This document shows, piece after piece, positions 26,815-35,332 of a stretch of 64,000 nucleotides of DNA. The position numbers were made by a program, and so were the translations under genes. Under the pieces are notes generated by a model. It was not told the DNA's origin. It saw only the letters and a list, made by a program, of their open reading frames with translations, and did not search any database. Every line of letters begins with the position of its first letter. Position 1 is the stretch's first letter. The stretch is from Brevibacterium oceani (GTDB lineage Bacteria; Actinomycetota; Actinomycetes; Actinomycetales; Brevibacteriaceae): positions 62,001-126,000 of the forward strand of contig NZ_JABKDE010000001.1 of NCBI RefSeq assembly GCF_013623835.1, read 5' to 3'.

Positions 26815-28133
26815 CGTGACCTTTCCTCATGGGCGGTGTCGATTTCTTCCAAGCTCAGTCCCTTCGTCTCCTTCGCCGTCATCGCAACCAGTCCGACGAC
26901 GATGCAGGCACCCGCGGTGAAGGCGCCGACCGATACCCAATTCTCTCCTCCTGCGCCGGCGACGGCAGAGGCGAGCACGGGAGCCAGGCCGCCGGAGACG
27001 GCGAATCCGACCTGGGTTCCCAGGGCCAATCCTGTCACTCGTGCCGTGGTGGGGAACATCTCGGCGTAGAAGGACGGCCAGATCGAGTTCGCCAGCGAGT
27101 ACGCACAGCCGGACATAATGGCACCGAAGACGAAGATCAGCGTCCAGTTCCCGGCAGAGACCGCACCCAGATACGGGAACATCATCAGTCCCGACCCGAC
27201 GGCGCCGGTGATGAACACCGGTTTGCGCCCGAACCTGTCAGAGAGCAGAGCCGCGGTCGGGATCGCCAGCAGTGCAACACCATTGGCGGTGACCGAGACG
27301 AGCAGCATCGTCGAGCGCTCGAGTCCGACGATCGAGGTGGCGAACGACAGCGACCATACGGTGAAGACCATGTTCACGGTGTTGACCATGGCACACACGG
27401 CGACACGCACGACTGCTGCCTTGTGCCAGCGGAAGACCTGCATGAGCGGCGGGTTGTCGACGCGGGACTCCTTGAAGGCCGGCGGCTCCTCGAGGCCGCG
27501 GCGGATCACCCAGGCGGTGAACACGACGACCGCGGAGAGCCAGAACGGCACGCGCCAGCCCCAGCTGAACAGTGCCTCCTCGGGCAGGAATGCGGTGAAG
27601 GGAATGAAGACCGCGGTGGCCAGCAGGGTTCCGGCCTGAGTGCCGTGCAGCGTCCAGCTCGTCGTCCACGACCGCTTCTTCTCCTCCGAGTGCTCGAGCG
27701 AGACGGAGATCGCGCTCGCCTGCTCGCCCGAGGCCGACAGCCCCTGGATGACCCTGCAGAGCACGAGCAGAATCGGAGCGAGCATGCCGACCTGCTCATA
27801 GGTCGGCAGGCAGCCGACGAGGAAGGTCGAGATGCCCATCATGAACAGCGTGAGCATGAGCACGAACTTGCGGCCGAAGCGGTCGCCGAGCGGGCCCATG
27901 ATGAGCGCGCCCAGGGGGCGGACGACGTAGGCGACTCCGACGGTGCCCATGGCCAAGAGGATGGAGATTCCCGGAGCAGTCGTCTCAGGGAAGAACAGAG
28001 TGTTGAGCACCAGCGCCGCTGCGGTCCCGTAGACCGCGAAGTCGTAGTACTCGAGGGCTGAGCCGGTCCAACTCGACAACGCCGCGCGCAGTGGTGTCTT
28101 CGTCGGGCGGGCTTCTTCGATCGCTTCGCTCAT
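26811..28133 (-). CDS. MFS transporter, metabolite:H+ symporter type, probable shikimate/quinate uptake
   Basis: A 440-residue 12-helix major facilitator of the MHS family (ShiA/KgtP/ProP type). The family loop motif between helices 2 and 3 is GPLGDRFGRKFVLM, and the N-terminus ALSSWTGSALEYYDFAVYGTAAAL is typical of the subgroup. Linked to qsuB by a 4-bp overlap and divergent from iclR-aroQ-aroE genes, so shikimate or quinate is the likely substrate. The ATG at 28133, preceded by GAGGAAG, is preferred to the ATG 12 nt upstream. Confidence 0.9.
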   Translation of the reverse strand: MSEAIEEARPTKTPLRAALSSWTGSALEYYDFAVYGTAAALVLNTLFFPETTAPGISILLAMGTVGVAYVVRPLGALIMGPLGDRFGRKFVLMLTLFMMGISTFLVGCLPTYEQVGMLAPILLVLCRVIQGLSASGEQASAISVSLEHSEEKKRSWTTSWTLHGTQAGTLLATAVFIPFTAFLPEEALFSWGWRVPFWLSAVVVFTAWVIRRGLEEPPAFKESRVDNPPLMQVFRWHKAAVVRVAVCAMVNTVNMVFTVWSLSFATSIVGLERSTMLLVSVTANGVALLAIPTAALLSDRFGRKPVFITGAVGSGLMMFPYLGAVSAGNWTLIFVFGAIMSGCAYSLANSIWPSFYAEMFPTTARVTGLALGTQVGFAVSGGLAPVLASAVAGAGGENWVSVGAFTAGACIVVGLVAMTAKETKGLSLEEIDTAHEERSR

Positions 28134-28189
28134 GCTTCCTCGCATCTCTCATCCTCGTGGACCGTCGGTGGGCCATCGATACGGACTGT

Positions 28190-28212
28190 CGATTGCCATA
28201 GTGTGGCAATCG
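28190..28212. promoter_or_regulatory. Inverted-repeat operator in the qsu divergent promoter region
   Basis: Perfect 8-bp arms CGATTGCC (28190-28197) and GGCAATCG (28205-28212) with a 7-bp spacer, in the 202-bp gap between the transporter and iclR genes. The site is 57 bp from the transporter start and 124 bp from iclR. Size and position fit an IclR-family dimer site controlling both directions. The gap is AT-rich (TTGTTACATTGTGG follows). Confidence 0.6.
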
Positions 28213-28335
28213 TTGTTACATTGTGGTTTACAGTGTGATCGACATGACATAGCCTGTCAACGTGGGTCAGTGAGGAACAGCCTCGCTGACGGCAGCCGAT
28301 CACCCACCAACAGCAGCAACGCAAGGAGGCGAGAC

Positions 28336-29085
28336 ATGCCGCCCAAGGGCTCGAACTCGGTGACGAAGACCTTCGAGATGCTCGATCTCCTCGGTGCCCA
28401 CCCAGAGGGAATCAGCGCCGCGCAGGCAGCGGAGACCACCGGCCACCCGTTCTCGACGGCCTACCGACTCCTCGGCGGCCTCGTCGAATCCGGCTATGCC
28501 GACTTCGATACGCGCACGAAGATCTACACCATCGGCATGGAGGTGTTCCGACTCGCACAGAAGGTCGCCCACCGCCGCGGCCTCTCCGGTGCGACCAAGG
28601 ACCTGCTCGTCGACCTCACCGCGACGACGGGGGAGTCGAGCATCCTCGCCGTCCGCCGCGGAAACGCCGCGCTGACCGTGCTCACGGTCGACGGCCCGCA
28701 GTTTCGGACGACGACCGATCCCGGCGACGAATCCCCGCTGCACACCTCGGCGATCGGCCAGGCCCTGCTCGCTTACGATGAGAACGCCGACGCCACGATC
28801 GACGCCATCGACCTCGAAGCCCGGACCCCGAACTCGATCACCGACCCCGAACAGATGCGACGCCGACTCGAACAGATCCGCGACACCGGATGGGCCGGAC
28901 AGTCCGAGGAGAACGACATCGGCATGAACGCTCTCGCCGTACCCGTCTTCGACCTCGACGGCCGGCTGCTGGCCGCACTGGCGCTGGCCGCCCCCGTCTT
29001 CCGCCGCAGCCTCGACGAACTCATCACACTCGTGCCCCAACTGACCCAGACCGCCGCGGCCGTCGCCGCCCGATTCCCGAGGTGA
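28336..29085 (+). CDS. IclR-family transcriptional regulator of shikimate/quinate genes
   Basis: A 249-residue regulator with an N-terminal winged helix (SVTKTFEMLDLLGAHPEGISAAQAAETTGHPFSTAYRLLGGLVESGY) and the C-terminal IclR effector domain (LHTSAIGQALLA...GWAGQSEENDIGMNALAVPVFD...LAALALAAP). The ATG at 28336 has AAGGAGG 8 nt upstream, so a longer upstream frame was rejected. It is followed after 2 bp by the dehydroquinase and is divergent from the transporter-qsuB pair. The likely effector is quinate, shikimate or an intermediate. In Corynebacterium glutamicum the equivalent regulator QsuR is LysR-type, so this is a regulator swap. Confidence 0.9.
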   Translation: MPPKGSNSVTKTFEMLDLLGAHPEGISAAQAAETTGHPFSTAYRLLGGLVESGYADFDTRTKIYTIGMEVFRLAQKVAHRRGLSGATKDLLVDLTATTGESSILAVRRGNAALTVLTVDGPQFRTTTDPGDESPLHTSAIGQALLAYDENADATIDAIDLEARTPNSITDPEQMRRRLEQIRDTGWAGQSEENDIGMNALAVPVFDLDGRLLAALALAAPVFRRSLDELITLVPQLTQTAAAVAARFPR

Positions 29086-29087
29086 CC

Positions 29088-29531
29088 ATGGAAGAAGTCC
29101 TCATCCTCAACGGACCCAACCTCAACCTCCTCGGTGAGCGCGAGCCCGAGATCTACGGCCGCACCACCTTGGCCGACATCGAGCAGATGTGCTCCGATGC
29201 CGCCGCCGAGGCGGGGCTGTCCGCCCGCTGCATCCAGTCCAACCATGAGGGCGGGCTCATCGACGCCGTCCACGAGGCGAGGCATTCCACCGTCGGAGCG
29301 ATCATCAACGCGGGAGCGTACACGCACACGTCCCTCGCCCTCCACGATGCACTGAAGTCGTATCACCACCCCATCATCGAGGTGCACCTGAGCAGCCCGC
29401 ACGCCCGTGAAACCGTGCGACACCACTCCTACCTCTCACCCTTGGCCGCAGCCGTCATCGCCGGAGCCGGCGCGCAAGGCTACGTCCACGCGTTGGAGGT
29501 CCTCATCGACCTCCTCGGCGAGCAGTCCTGA
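29088..29531 (+). CDS. aroQ: 3-Dehydroquinate dehydratase, type II
   Basis: Reversible dehydration of 3-dehydroquinate to 3-dehydroshikimate; in this cluster it probably acts catabolically (QsuC role). The 147-residue protein shows LILNGPNLNLLGEREPEIYG with the catalytic Tyr and flexible-lid Arg, QSNHEGGLIDAVHEA, INAGAYTHTSLALHDAL, and EVHLSSPHARE with catalytic His. Start at ATG 29088 after GAGGTGACC, 2 bp behind iclR. A longer frame upstream overlaps iclR and was rejected. Confidence 0.95.
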   Translation: MEEVLILNGPNLNLLGEREPEIYGRTTLADIEQMCSDAAAEAGLSARCIQSNHEGGLIDAVHEARHSTVGAIINAGAYTHTSLALHDALKSYHHPIIEVHLSSPHARETVRHHSYLSPLAAAVIAGAGAQGYVHALEVLIDLLGEQS

Positions 29532-29562
29532 CCACCCCTCATCCGTTCCTGAAAGCGAGACC

Positions 29563-30423
29563 ATGACCTCATCCCTCCTCCTCGGACTCATCGGCGACGG
29601 AATCTCCGCCTCCCGGACCCCGCGCATGCACGAGAACGAAGGTGCCGCGCACTCCATCCCCACGATCTACCGGACCATCGACGTCACCGAACCGAAGCGC
29701 GCCGACGCGAGCCTGGAGGAGCTGCTGACCGCGGCGATCCGCCTCGGATTCGACGGGCTCAACATCACGCACCCGTTCAAACAGCAGGTCATCGGCCTCC
29801 TCGACGAGGTGGATCCGGTGGCCGCTCGCATCGGCTCGGTCAACACCGTCGTCATCGACGAGACCGGTGCGACCAAGGGCTTCAACACCGACGTCACCGG
29901 GTTCGCCGCCGGATTCCGTGCCGGCCTCGACGGTGCCGCCACCGAGGCGGTCGTGCAGATCGGCGCGGGTGGAGCCGGTCGTGCCGTCGGGTTCGCCCTG
30001 GCCGAGCTCGGCGTGGGTGGGCTCATCATCGCCGACACCGATGTTGATCGTGCCGCCGGCCTGGCCGCGGACATCGGACGGGTGGACTCGGTCGGAACCC
30101 GGGCGCGAGCGATCGGACTCGATGAGCTGGAGGAGGCGGCCGCCTCGGCGAATGGGATCGTCAACGCCACCCCGGTGGGGATGAAAGCCTATCCGGGGAC
30201 CCCCGTCGACACGACGGTCTTCGGCGCCGACACCTGGATCGCCGACGTCGTGTACTTCCCACTCGAGACACAGTTCCTCGCCGAGGCCCGGGCCAAGGGA
30301 TGCCGGACGCTCGACGGTTCCGGGATGGCCGTCAATCAGGCCATCGACGCGTTCGAACTCTTCAGCGGACAGAAGGCCGACCCGCAGCGGATGCGTGAGA
30401 CGTTCCTGTCCTTCGGAGCCTGA
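29563..30423 (+). CDS. Shikimate/quinate dehydrogenase
   Basis: NAD(P)-dependent oxidation of quinate and/or shikimate (AroE/QsuD family), 286 residues. The substrate domain has the SASRTP motif near the start, the catalytic Lys in LNITHPFKQQV, and Asp in FNTDVTGF. The Rossmann domain has GAGGAGRAVGFAL, with IADTDVDRA ending the second beta strand. This Asp-containing turn suggests NAD+ preference, fitting a catabolic quinate/shikimate enzyme. The ATG at 29563 follows the dehydroquinase by 31 bp. Last gene of the rightward arm. Confidence 0.92.
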   Translation: MTSSLLLGLIGDGISASRTPRMHENEGAAHSIPTIYRTIDVTEPKRADASLEELLTAAIRLGFDGLNITHPFKQQVIGLLDEVDPVAARIGSVNTVVIDETGATKGFNTDVTGFAAGFRAGLDGAATEAVVQIGAGGAGRAVGFALAELGVGGLIIADTDVDRAAGLAADIGRVDSVGTRARAIGLDELEEAAASANGIVNATPVGMKAYPGTPVDTTVFGADTWIADVVYFPLETQFLAEARAKGCRTLDGSGMAVNQAIDAFELFSGQKADPQRMRETFLSFGA

Positions 30424-30444
30424 CTCAGTCCCGGGTCGTCTGAC

Positions 30445-31188
30445 TCAGTCCTCGGCGGCCTCCTCGGCTGCCTCCGCCTTCTTCTGCTTCCGGTACTCCC
30501 GGTAGAAGCTGAGGACGAAGATGCCGACGATGAGGGCGATCGTCAGCCACCAGGCGTACTTGTCGACGATCTCGAGGATGTCGACGGCGGCCTCGCCGAG
30601 CTGATAGCCCAGCACCGTCCAGATGAGGGTGAAGAGGAGGCAGCCGATGAGGTCGGCGATGAGGAACAGCGACAGACGCATCCGGGTCCAGCCGGCGACG
30701 ATGTAGACAAGGGTGCCGGGGATGCCCGGGCAGCGCGAGATCACCGTCATGAGGAACAGCGCCCAATTCGGGATCTTCTTCAGCTGGTTGATGCGCTTGA
30801 GCTGACGCTCGTTCTGCGCGAAGAGCCGGAGCACTCCATCGCCCCAGCGGCGACCGGCGAGCCAGAACGCCCAGTCGAGCTTGGCCATGCCGATGAAGCC
30901 GGCGACGATGACCAGCCACAGCGGGATCTCGCCGATGCGGGCATAGGCGGCCGCCGCAACGATCGAGGTCTTCGCCCCATTGATGAACTCCTGCACGACC
31001 GGAGCGTGGACGAGCATCCACGGCCGCAGCGGCATGAGTCCGAGGTAGATGAGCGGGACTCCGATGATGATGAACAGCAGCAGCTTGTCGAGCCCGGCTG
31101 CCTTGCCCTGCCACGGTTTGATCGCCGCCCAGGGACTTTCCTTCGGCTGGTCCTCGGCCTCGTCGCGGTCCACGCGCTCGTCGCTCAT
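30445..31188 (-). CDS. DedA-family membrane protein
   Basis: A 247-residue polytopic protein of the DedA/VTT (SNARE-associated) family, which includes flippase-like proteins for undecaprenyl phosphate and phospholipids. Family features: AKTSIVAAAAYARIGEIPLW, GMAKLDWAFWLAGRRWG, and SRCPGIPGTLVYIVAGWTRMRL (the conserved Arg and G-x-P-G region). The N- and C-terminal ends are charged and cytoplasmic. ATG with GCAGGAG upstream. It converges on the shikimate dehydrogenase gene with 21 bp between stops. Confidence 0.88.
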   Translation of the reverse strand: MSDERVDRDEAEDQPKESPWAAIKPWQGKAAGLDKLLLFIIIGVPLIYLGLMPLRPWMLVHAPVVQEFINGAKTSIVAAAAYARIGEIPLWLVIVAGFIGMAKLDWAFWLAGRRWGDGVLRLFAQNERQLKRINQLKKIPNWALFLMTVISRCPGIPGTLVYIVAGWTRMRLSLFLIADLIGCLLFTLIWTVLGYQLGEAAVDILEIVDKYAWWLTIALIVGIFVLSFYREYRKQKKAEAAEEAAED

Positions 31189-31252
31189 CGGGCTCCTGCC
31201 GGTCGTCTGAGAGGTCGGCGCTCACGCTATCACAAGCACCCGAACGGCCCAT

Positions 31253-31270
31253 CTAAGAAGACTCTCATCG
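31253..31270. promoter_or_regulatory. Candidate response-regulator site upstream of the sensor operon
   Basis: CTAAGAAGACTCTCATCG matches the site before the glycosyltransferase operon at 33988 in both halves (CTAAGA, 4 variable bases, TCTCATC). It lies 36 bp before the first gene of the two-component operon. Shared placement suggests autoregulation by the OmpR-type regulator; binding is inferred. Confidence 0.45.
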
Positions 31271-31305
31271 GCCGCGGCTCGACAAAGACTACGGGCTTGG
31301 GCAAT

Positions 31306-31713
31306 GTGGAGGACGTGGGTGGACAATCGAAGATTCTCGGCTGGGTGATCGCCGGTCTCGTCGTCGTGCTCGCTGCTCTGACGCTCATCATCGTCCGCAG
31401 CACCGCTCAGCCCGAACCCCCGGATCTCACCCCTGTCGAGGTGACACCCGAGCCCACCGAGTCGAGCGGCGGCTCCGACGGGTCCGGTCAGCCGAAGAAT
31501 GACCGCACGAACACTGACAGCTCCGGCGACGGACCTGATTCTGGCTCGACATCAACGGGATCCGACGGGTCCGAAGCCCCTGGTGAGATCGAGCATTCCT
31601 ACGAGCCGGTGCCGAACCCTCCACGCGAAGTCCCCGACGACGTGGATGACGACGCGGACGATGATGATGACGACGACGTGGACGACGACGTGGACGACGA
31701 CGATGACGACTGA
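31306..31713 (+). CDS. Membrane-anchored protein with poly-aspartate tail
   Basis: About 135 residues: a short cytoplasmic N-terminus, one transmembrane helix (ILGWVIAGLVVVLAALTLIIV), then an extracellular Ser/Gly/Pro/Glu-rich region ending in a tail of about 30 residues that is almost all Asp (codons GAC/GAT in short tandem blocks, 31640-31712). No enzyme motif. The start is uncertain among TTG 31297, GTG 31306 and GTG 31315. Its 3' end overlaps the sensor kinase start by 11 bp, so the two are translationally coupled. A divalent-metal or cationic-peptide binding accessory of the sensor is plausible but unproven. Confidence 0.72.
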   Translation: MEDVGGQSKILGWVIAGLVVVLAALTLIIVRSTAQPEPPDLTPVEVTPEPTESSGGSDGSGQPKNDRTNTDSSGDGPDSGSTSTGSDGSEAPGEIEHSYEPVPNPPREVPDDVDDDADDDDDDDVDDDVDDDDDD

Positions 31714-33304
31714 CCGTCGCATCCGGCTGACCGTCCAGAACCGTCTGACGATCGCCGTGGCAGCCCTGTCCGTACTCACCCTGACCGTTGTCGGAGTCAT
31801 CCTCTACACCGTCGAGTCCAATAGTGTCGGCAGTCGGATTTCGGCCTCCATGGCGCAGGAGATCGCTGAGATGAGGTCGTTCGCGCAGAACGGAGTCGAC
31901 CCTGAGACAAACCGGCCCTTCAGCTCGGTCGACCAGATCCTCTCCCAGTTCCTTGCGCAGAACCAGCCCGATGAGAATGAGACGCTCTTCGCGTTCCTTC
32001 CCGATGGGCGGGTGCTCTACCAAGGTGAGCCGGAAGGGCTGATCACCGCCTCCGGAGGGTTGGAGAAAGCCGTCGCCGGGGCCGCCGCCCAGGGAGGTGA
32101 GATCGAACTGAGTGTCGACGGGGACCGCTACGAAGGCTATGTACTTCCCATCGCTGGTGGCACCGAAGAGACTTCGGACACCGGTGCGAATGCCGAGTCG
32201 GGATCGTCGGCGACCTCGGGGACACCACGTGAGAGCCGGTCGCCTGGTTCCTCGGCGGGCCCCAGCAAGAATCCAACCGATGTGGGAGAGATCGACGGTG
32301 TCGGCCAACCGGGCAACACGAACGGGGGCGGTGCCTTCGTCGTCGTCCACAATGTCACGGCCAGTCATTCCGGCCTCTCCCAGTTCATGCAGATCTACAT
32401 GATCGTCGCGCTCGCAGCAGCTCTCCTCATCTCAGGGATCTCGGCGATCCTCGCACGCCGGCTCCTCCACCCGGTCACCGAGCTGCGGCAGACTGCCCAG
32501 TCGATCTCCGGCGGTGACCTCAGCAGCCGGCTGGCGACGAAGGGCAATGACGACATCGCCGAACTCGGGCACACCTTCAACGAGATGCTCGACCGGTTAG
32601 AGGCCGCATTCGAAACCCAGCGTCAGTTCCTCGATGATGTCGGACACGAGCTGCGCACTCCGCTGACCATTCTCGGCGGACACCTCGAGACCATGGACTC
32701 CAGCGACGTCGCCGACGTCGACGAGACACGCACAATGCTGCTTGACGAGACGGACAGGATGGGCCGCCTCGTCGAAGAGCTGCTCATCCTCGCCCGCGCC
32801 GGCCGCCCCGACTTCGTCCGCTTCGACACCGTCGATCTGCGCGCCCTCGTCGAAGAGTCGCTGGCCAAGGCCAAAGGCCTCGGAGACCGGCACTGGCAAC
32901 TCGATGTGCAGGAGACGCTGAGCTTCTCCGCCGACCGGCAGCGCCTCACCCAGGCCCTGCTCCAGCTGGCGGCGAACGCCGTGGGCCACACCGAGGCGGG
33001 TCAGGCGATCATCTTCGGTGCCCGCCGGGATGAGGACGACGTCCACATCTGGGTGCGCGACGAGGGCTCAGGTGTCCCCGAGGAGATCGCCGCCGAGATC
33101 TTCGACCGCTTCCGTCGCGGATCAACCGAGGGCCAGGGCTTCGGTCTGGGACTCTCGATCATCTCTGCCATCGCCGAGGCGCACGGAGGCACGGTCGTGC
33201 TCGACCAGACCTCCGTCGGCGCCCAATTCCGCATGATCCTGCCGACGGCGCCGCCCCTGCACGGAGGTCTGCCGAAGGAGAGCCTGCCGAAAGGACAGAA
33301 GTGA
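31703..33304 (+). CDS. Two-component sensor histidine kinase
   Basis: A 533-residue membrane kinase: helix 1 at about residues 14-34, an extracellular sensor region of about 190 residues including a Ser/Gly/Pro-rich low-complexity stretch, helix 2 (YMIVALAAALLISGISAIL), HAMP, then dimerisation/phosphoacceptor H315 in FLDDVGHELRTPLTIL. ATP-binding boxes: N (LAANAVGHT), G1 (VRDEGSGVPEE), F (IFDRFRRG), G2 (GFGLGLSIISAIAEAHGG). Start at ATG 31703 inside the end of the acidic protein gene. The stop overlaps the regulator start (GTGA). Stimulus unknown. Confidence 0.93.
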   Translation: MTTDRRIRLTVQNRLTIAVAALSVLTLTVVGVILYTVESNSVGSRISASMAQEIAEMRSFAQNGVDPETNRPFSSVDQILSQFLAQNQPDENETLFAFLPDGRVLYQGEPEGLITASGGLEKAVAGAAAQGGEIELSVDGDRYEGYVLPIAGGTEETSDTGANAESGSSATSGTPRESRSPGSSAGPSKNPTDVGEIDGVGQPGNTNGGGAFVVVHNVTASHSGLSQFMQIYMIVALAAALLISGISAILARRLLHPVTELRQTAQSISGGDLSSRLATKGNDDIAELGHTFNEMLDRLEAAFETQRQFLDDVGHELRTPLTILGGHLETMDSSDVADVDETRTMLLDETDRMGRLVEELLILARAGRPDFVRFDTVDLRALVEESLAKAKGLGDRHWQLDVQETLSFSADRQRLTQALLQLAANAVGHTEAGQAIIFGARRDEDDVHIWVRDEGSGVPEEIAAEIFDRFRRGSTEGQGFGLGLSIISAIAEAHGGTVVLDQTSVGAQFRMILPTAPPLHGGLPKESLPKGQK

Positions 33305-33960
33305 AGAGCATTCTCGTGGTCGAGGACGAACAGCGGATCTCCGCATTCATCTCCAAGGGCCTGACCGCCGCAGGCTTTCGCCCGCAGATCGCCGCCGACG
33401 GGATCACGGGTCGAGACCTGGCTCTGACCGGGGACTTCGACCTCGTCGTGCTCGATATCGGATTGCCGGGGCTCGACGGTTTCAGTGTGCTCAAGCAGCT
33501 CCGAGCACAGCGACCCGAGCTGCCCGTGCTCGTGCTCACCGCCCGGGACAACCCGGACGACACGATCTACGCTCTCGAATCCGGGGCCGTGGACTACATG
33601 ATCAAGCCCTTCCGCTTCGCTGAACTCCTCGCACGGGTCCGGCTGCGGCTCAAGGAGAGCCCGCAGGAGCAGGAGGTCACGGAGCTCGTTCGCGACGAGG
33701 TGCGCATCGATCTGCTCAAGCGGCAGGCGTGGGTCGGGGGCAGTCTCGTCGAACTCTCCGCACGGGAGCTGTCCCTGGCCGAGATCCTGCTGCGCAACTG
33801 CGGCAATGTCCTCTCCCGCGAACAGCTGCTCTCCCATGTGTGGGGATTCGACTTCGACCCCGGCTCAAACGTCGTCGACGTCTACATCGGGTATCTGCGC
33901 AAGAAGCTTGGCACCGACTTCGTCACCACCGTCCGCGGCTTCGGGTACCGAGTGGACTGA
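33301..33960 (+). CDS. OmpR-family response regulator
   Basis: A 219-residue regulator. The receiver has acidic pocket VVEDE, phospho-acceptor D52 in VVLDIGLPG, the Thr in LVLTARD, and the Lys in YMIKPF. The winged-helix output domain shows VELSARELSLAEILLRNCGNVLSREQLLSHVWG and VVDVYIGYLRKKLG...TVRGFGYRV. Starts with GTG overlapping the kinase stop by 4 bp. Probable targets are its own operon and the glycosyltransferase operon, whose upstream regions share a sequence element. Confidence 0.94.
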   Translation: MKSILVVEDEQRISAFISKGLTAAGFRPQIAADGITGRDLALTGDFDLVVLDIGLPGLDGFSVLKQLRAQRPELPVLVLTARDNPDDTIYALESGAVDYMIKPFRFAELLARVRLRLKESPQEQEVTELVRDEVRIDLLKRQAWVGGSLVELSARELSLAEILLRNCGNVLSREQLLSHVWGFDFDPGSNVVDVYIGYLRKKLGTDFVTTVRGFGYRVD

Positions 33961-33987
33961 ACGGTCACCGAACCGGGTGGACTGAAC

Positions 33988-34031
33988 CTAAGAGTCTTCT
34001 CATCCGCGTCTTAAGTCCATCTTAATCGCAG
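33988..34031. promoter_or_regulatory. Candidate regulator-binding region before the glycosyltransferase operon
   Basis: CTAAGAGTCTTCTCATCCG (33988-34006) resembles the site at 31253. It is followed by TCTTAAGTCCA and TCTTAATCGCA, two repeats spaced 11 bp (34009 and 34020), the spacing typical of tandem OmpR-family subsites. The stretch lies in an 88-bp gap between regulator and glycosyltransferase. Confidence 0.5.
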
Positions 34032-34048
34032 CCGACAGGCTGAGATGT

Positions 34049-35332
34049 ATGAGACGACGACTGAGAATCGCACTGTTCTCCCACGACTCGCTGGGACTGG
34101 GGCACATCCGCCGCAATCGCGCGCTGGCCTTCGCCCTGGACCGTGAGCTGCCGGCGCTGACCGGCCGAAAGGTCTCAGGTCTGCTCATCGCCAGCAGTCC
34201 GGAAGCCGCGCGATTCGACCTGCCGGCAGGCTGGGACTGGGTGATCCTGCCCGGAGTCACTCCTGCTGACGGCGGCTATGCCCCGCGGGCGCTCGCTTCC
34301 TCGATGGCAGGGCTGAGCGCCCTGCGCACCGCGGCGATCTCGGCGATCCTCGACCAGCAGCGACCCGAGCTCTTCATCGTCGACCGGCACCCGTTCGGCA
34401 TCGGCGGAGAACTGGCAGCCGCCATCGACCAGGTCCGCGACCACGGGTGCCGCACCGTCCTCGGCCTGCGCGAAGTCCTCGACACACCATCCGTCATCGC
34501 CGCCGAATGGGAGAGAGCCGGCGGAGCGGACCGTGTGGCCGAAGCCTTCGACGCCGTCTGGATCTACGGCGACGCAGACGTCTACGATCCGCGGGCCACC
34601 GGCGAAGTTCCGGCCGTGCTGGCTGCCAAAGCCGTCCCCACCGGATACCTCTCCCACCACCGCCCCGACGACGGCGGATCCACGCCGGCGGCCGTCGGAT
34701 CCGACCGTTTCGTCCTCACCTGCCTCGGCGGAGGTTCCGACGGCGGCAGCCTCGCCTCCATCGCCGTCGACGCGAGACCGCCGGACGGGCACCGCCACCT
34801 CATCGTCACCGGACCGCAGATGGATGCCGAGGAGTTCGACCGACTGCGGGCCCGCGCTGCTGAGACCACCACCGTCATCCGCCACAGTCACGACATCCCC
34901 GGACTCGTCGCCTCCGCCGAGGCGGTGGTGTGCATGGGCGGGTACAACACGCTGGCCGAGCTGATGTCCACCAGCACCCCGGCCCTCGTCGTCCCCCGCA
35001 AGGGGCACCGGGCCGAACAGCCCCGGCGCGCCTTCGCCCTGGCGGCGGCCGGAGCGGTCGATGCCCGCTCGATCGACGGCCTCGATGCCGAAGCTCTCGG
35101 CGACTGGTTCGCGACTCGAGCAGGGCAGCGGACCGACCGCTCACAGATCGACCTGACGGGGCTGGGTGCCGTTCCCCGGCTGGCCGCCCGACTTGTCGCA
35201 GGCAACCACGCGACGGCGCCGACCCCGGTGCCAGATCCCGCGACGAATCCGTCCCCGGCCGCGCTGACACCGCTCCCGGCCGCGTCGGACCACCTGCCCA
35301 CCACACTCGAGGAGACCAGTCATGCTGTCTGA
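34049..35332 (+). CDS. GT-B glycosyltransferase, MurG/family-28-like
   Basis: A 427-residue cytoplasmic enzyme like the COG4671 predicted glycosyltransferases. The N-terminal Rossmann domain starts IALFSHDSLGLGHIRRNRALA, the MurG-like Gly-rich loop. The C-terminal domain has LTCLGGGSDGG and the donor-binding stretch HDIPGLVASAEAVVCMGGYNTLAELM and PRKGHRAEQPRRA. The last 50 residues are Pro/Ala/Thr-rich. The donor is probably a nucleotide sugar; acceptor unknown. First gene of a six-gene operon; overlaps the next by 11 bp. Confidence 0.87.
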   Translation: MRRRLRIALFSHDSLGLGHIRRNRALAFALDRELPALTGRKVSGLLIASSPEAARFDLPAGWDWVILPGVTPADGGYAPRALASSMAGLSALRTAAISAILDQQRPELFIVDRHPFGIGGELAAAIDQVRDHGCRTVLGLREVLDTPSVIAAEWERAGGADRVAEAFDAVWIYGDADVYDPRATGEVPAVLAAKAVPTGYLSHHRPDDGGSTPAAVGSDRFVLTCLGGGSDGGSLASIAVDARPPDGHRHLIVTGPQMDAEEFDRLRARAAETTTVIRHSHDIPGLVASAEAVVCMGGYNTLAELMSTSTPALVVPRKGHRAEQPRRAFALAAAGAVDARSIDGLDAEALGDWFATRAGQRTDRSQIDLTGLGAVPRLAARLVAGNHATAPTPVPDPATNPSPAALTPLPAASDHLPTTLEETSHAV

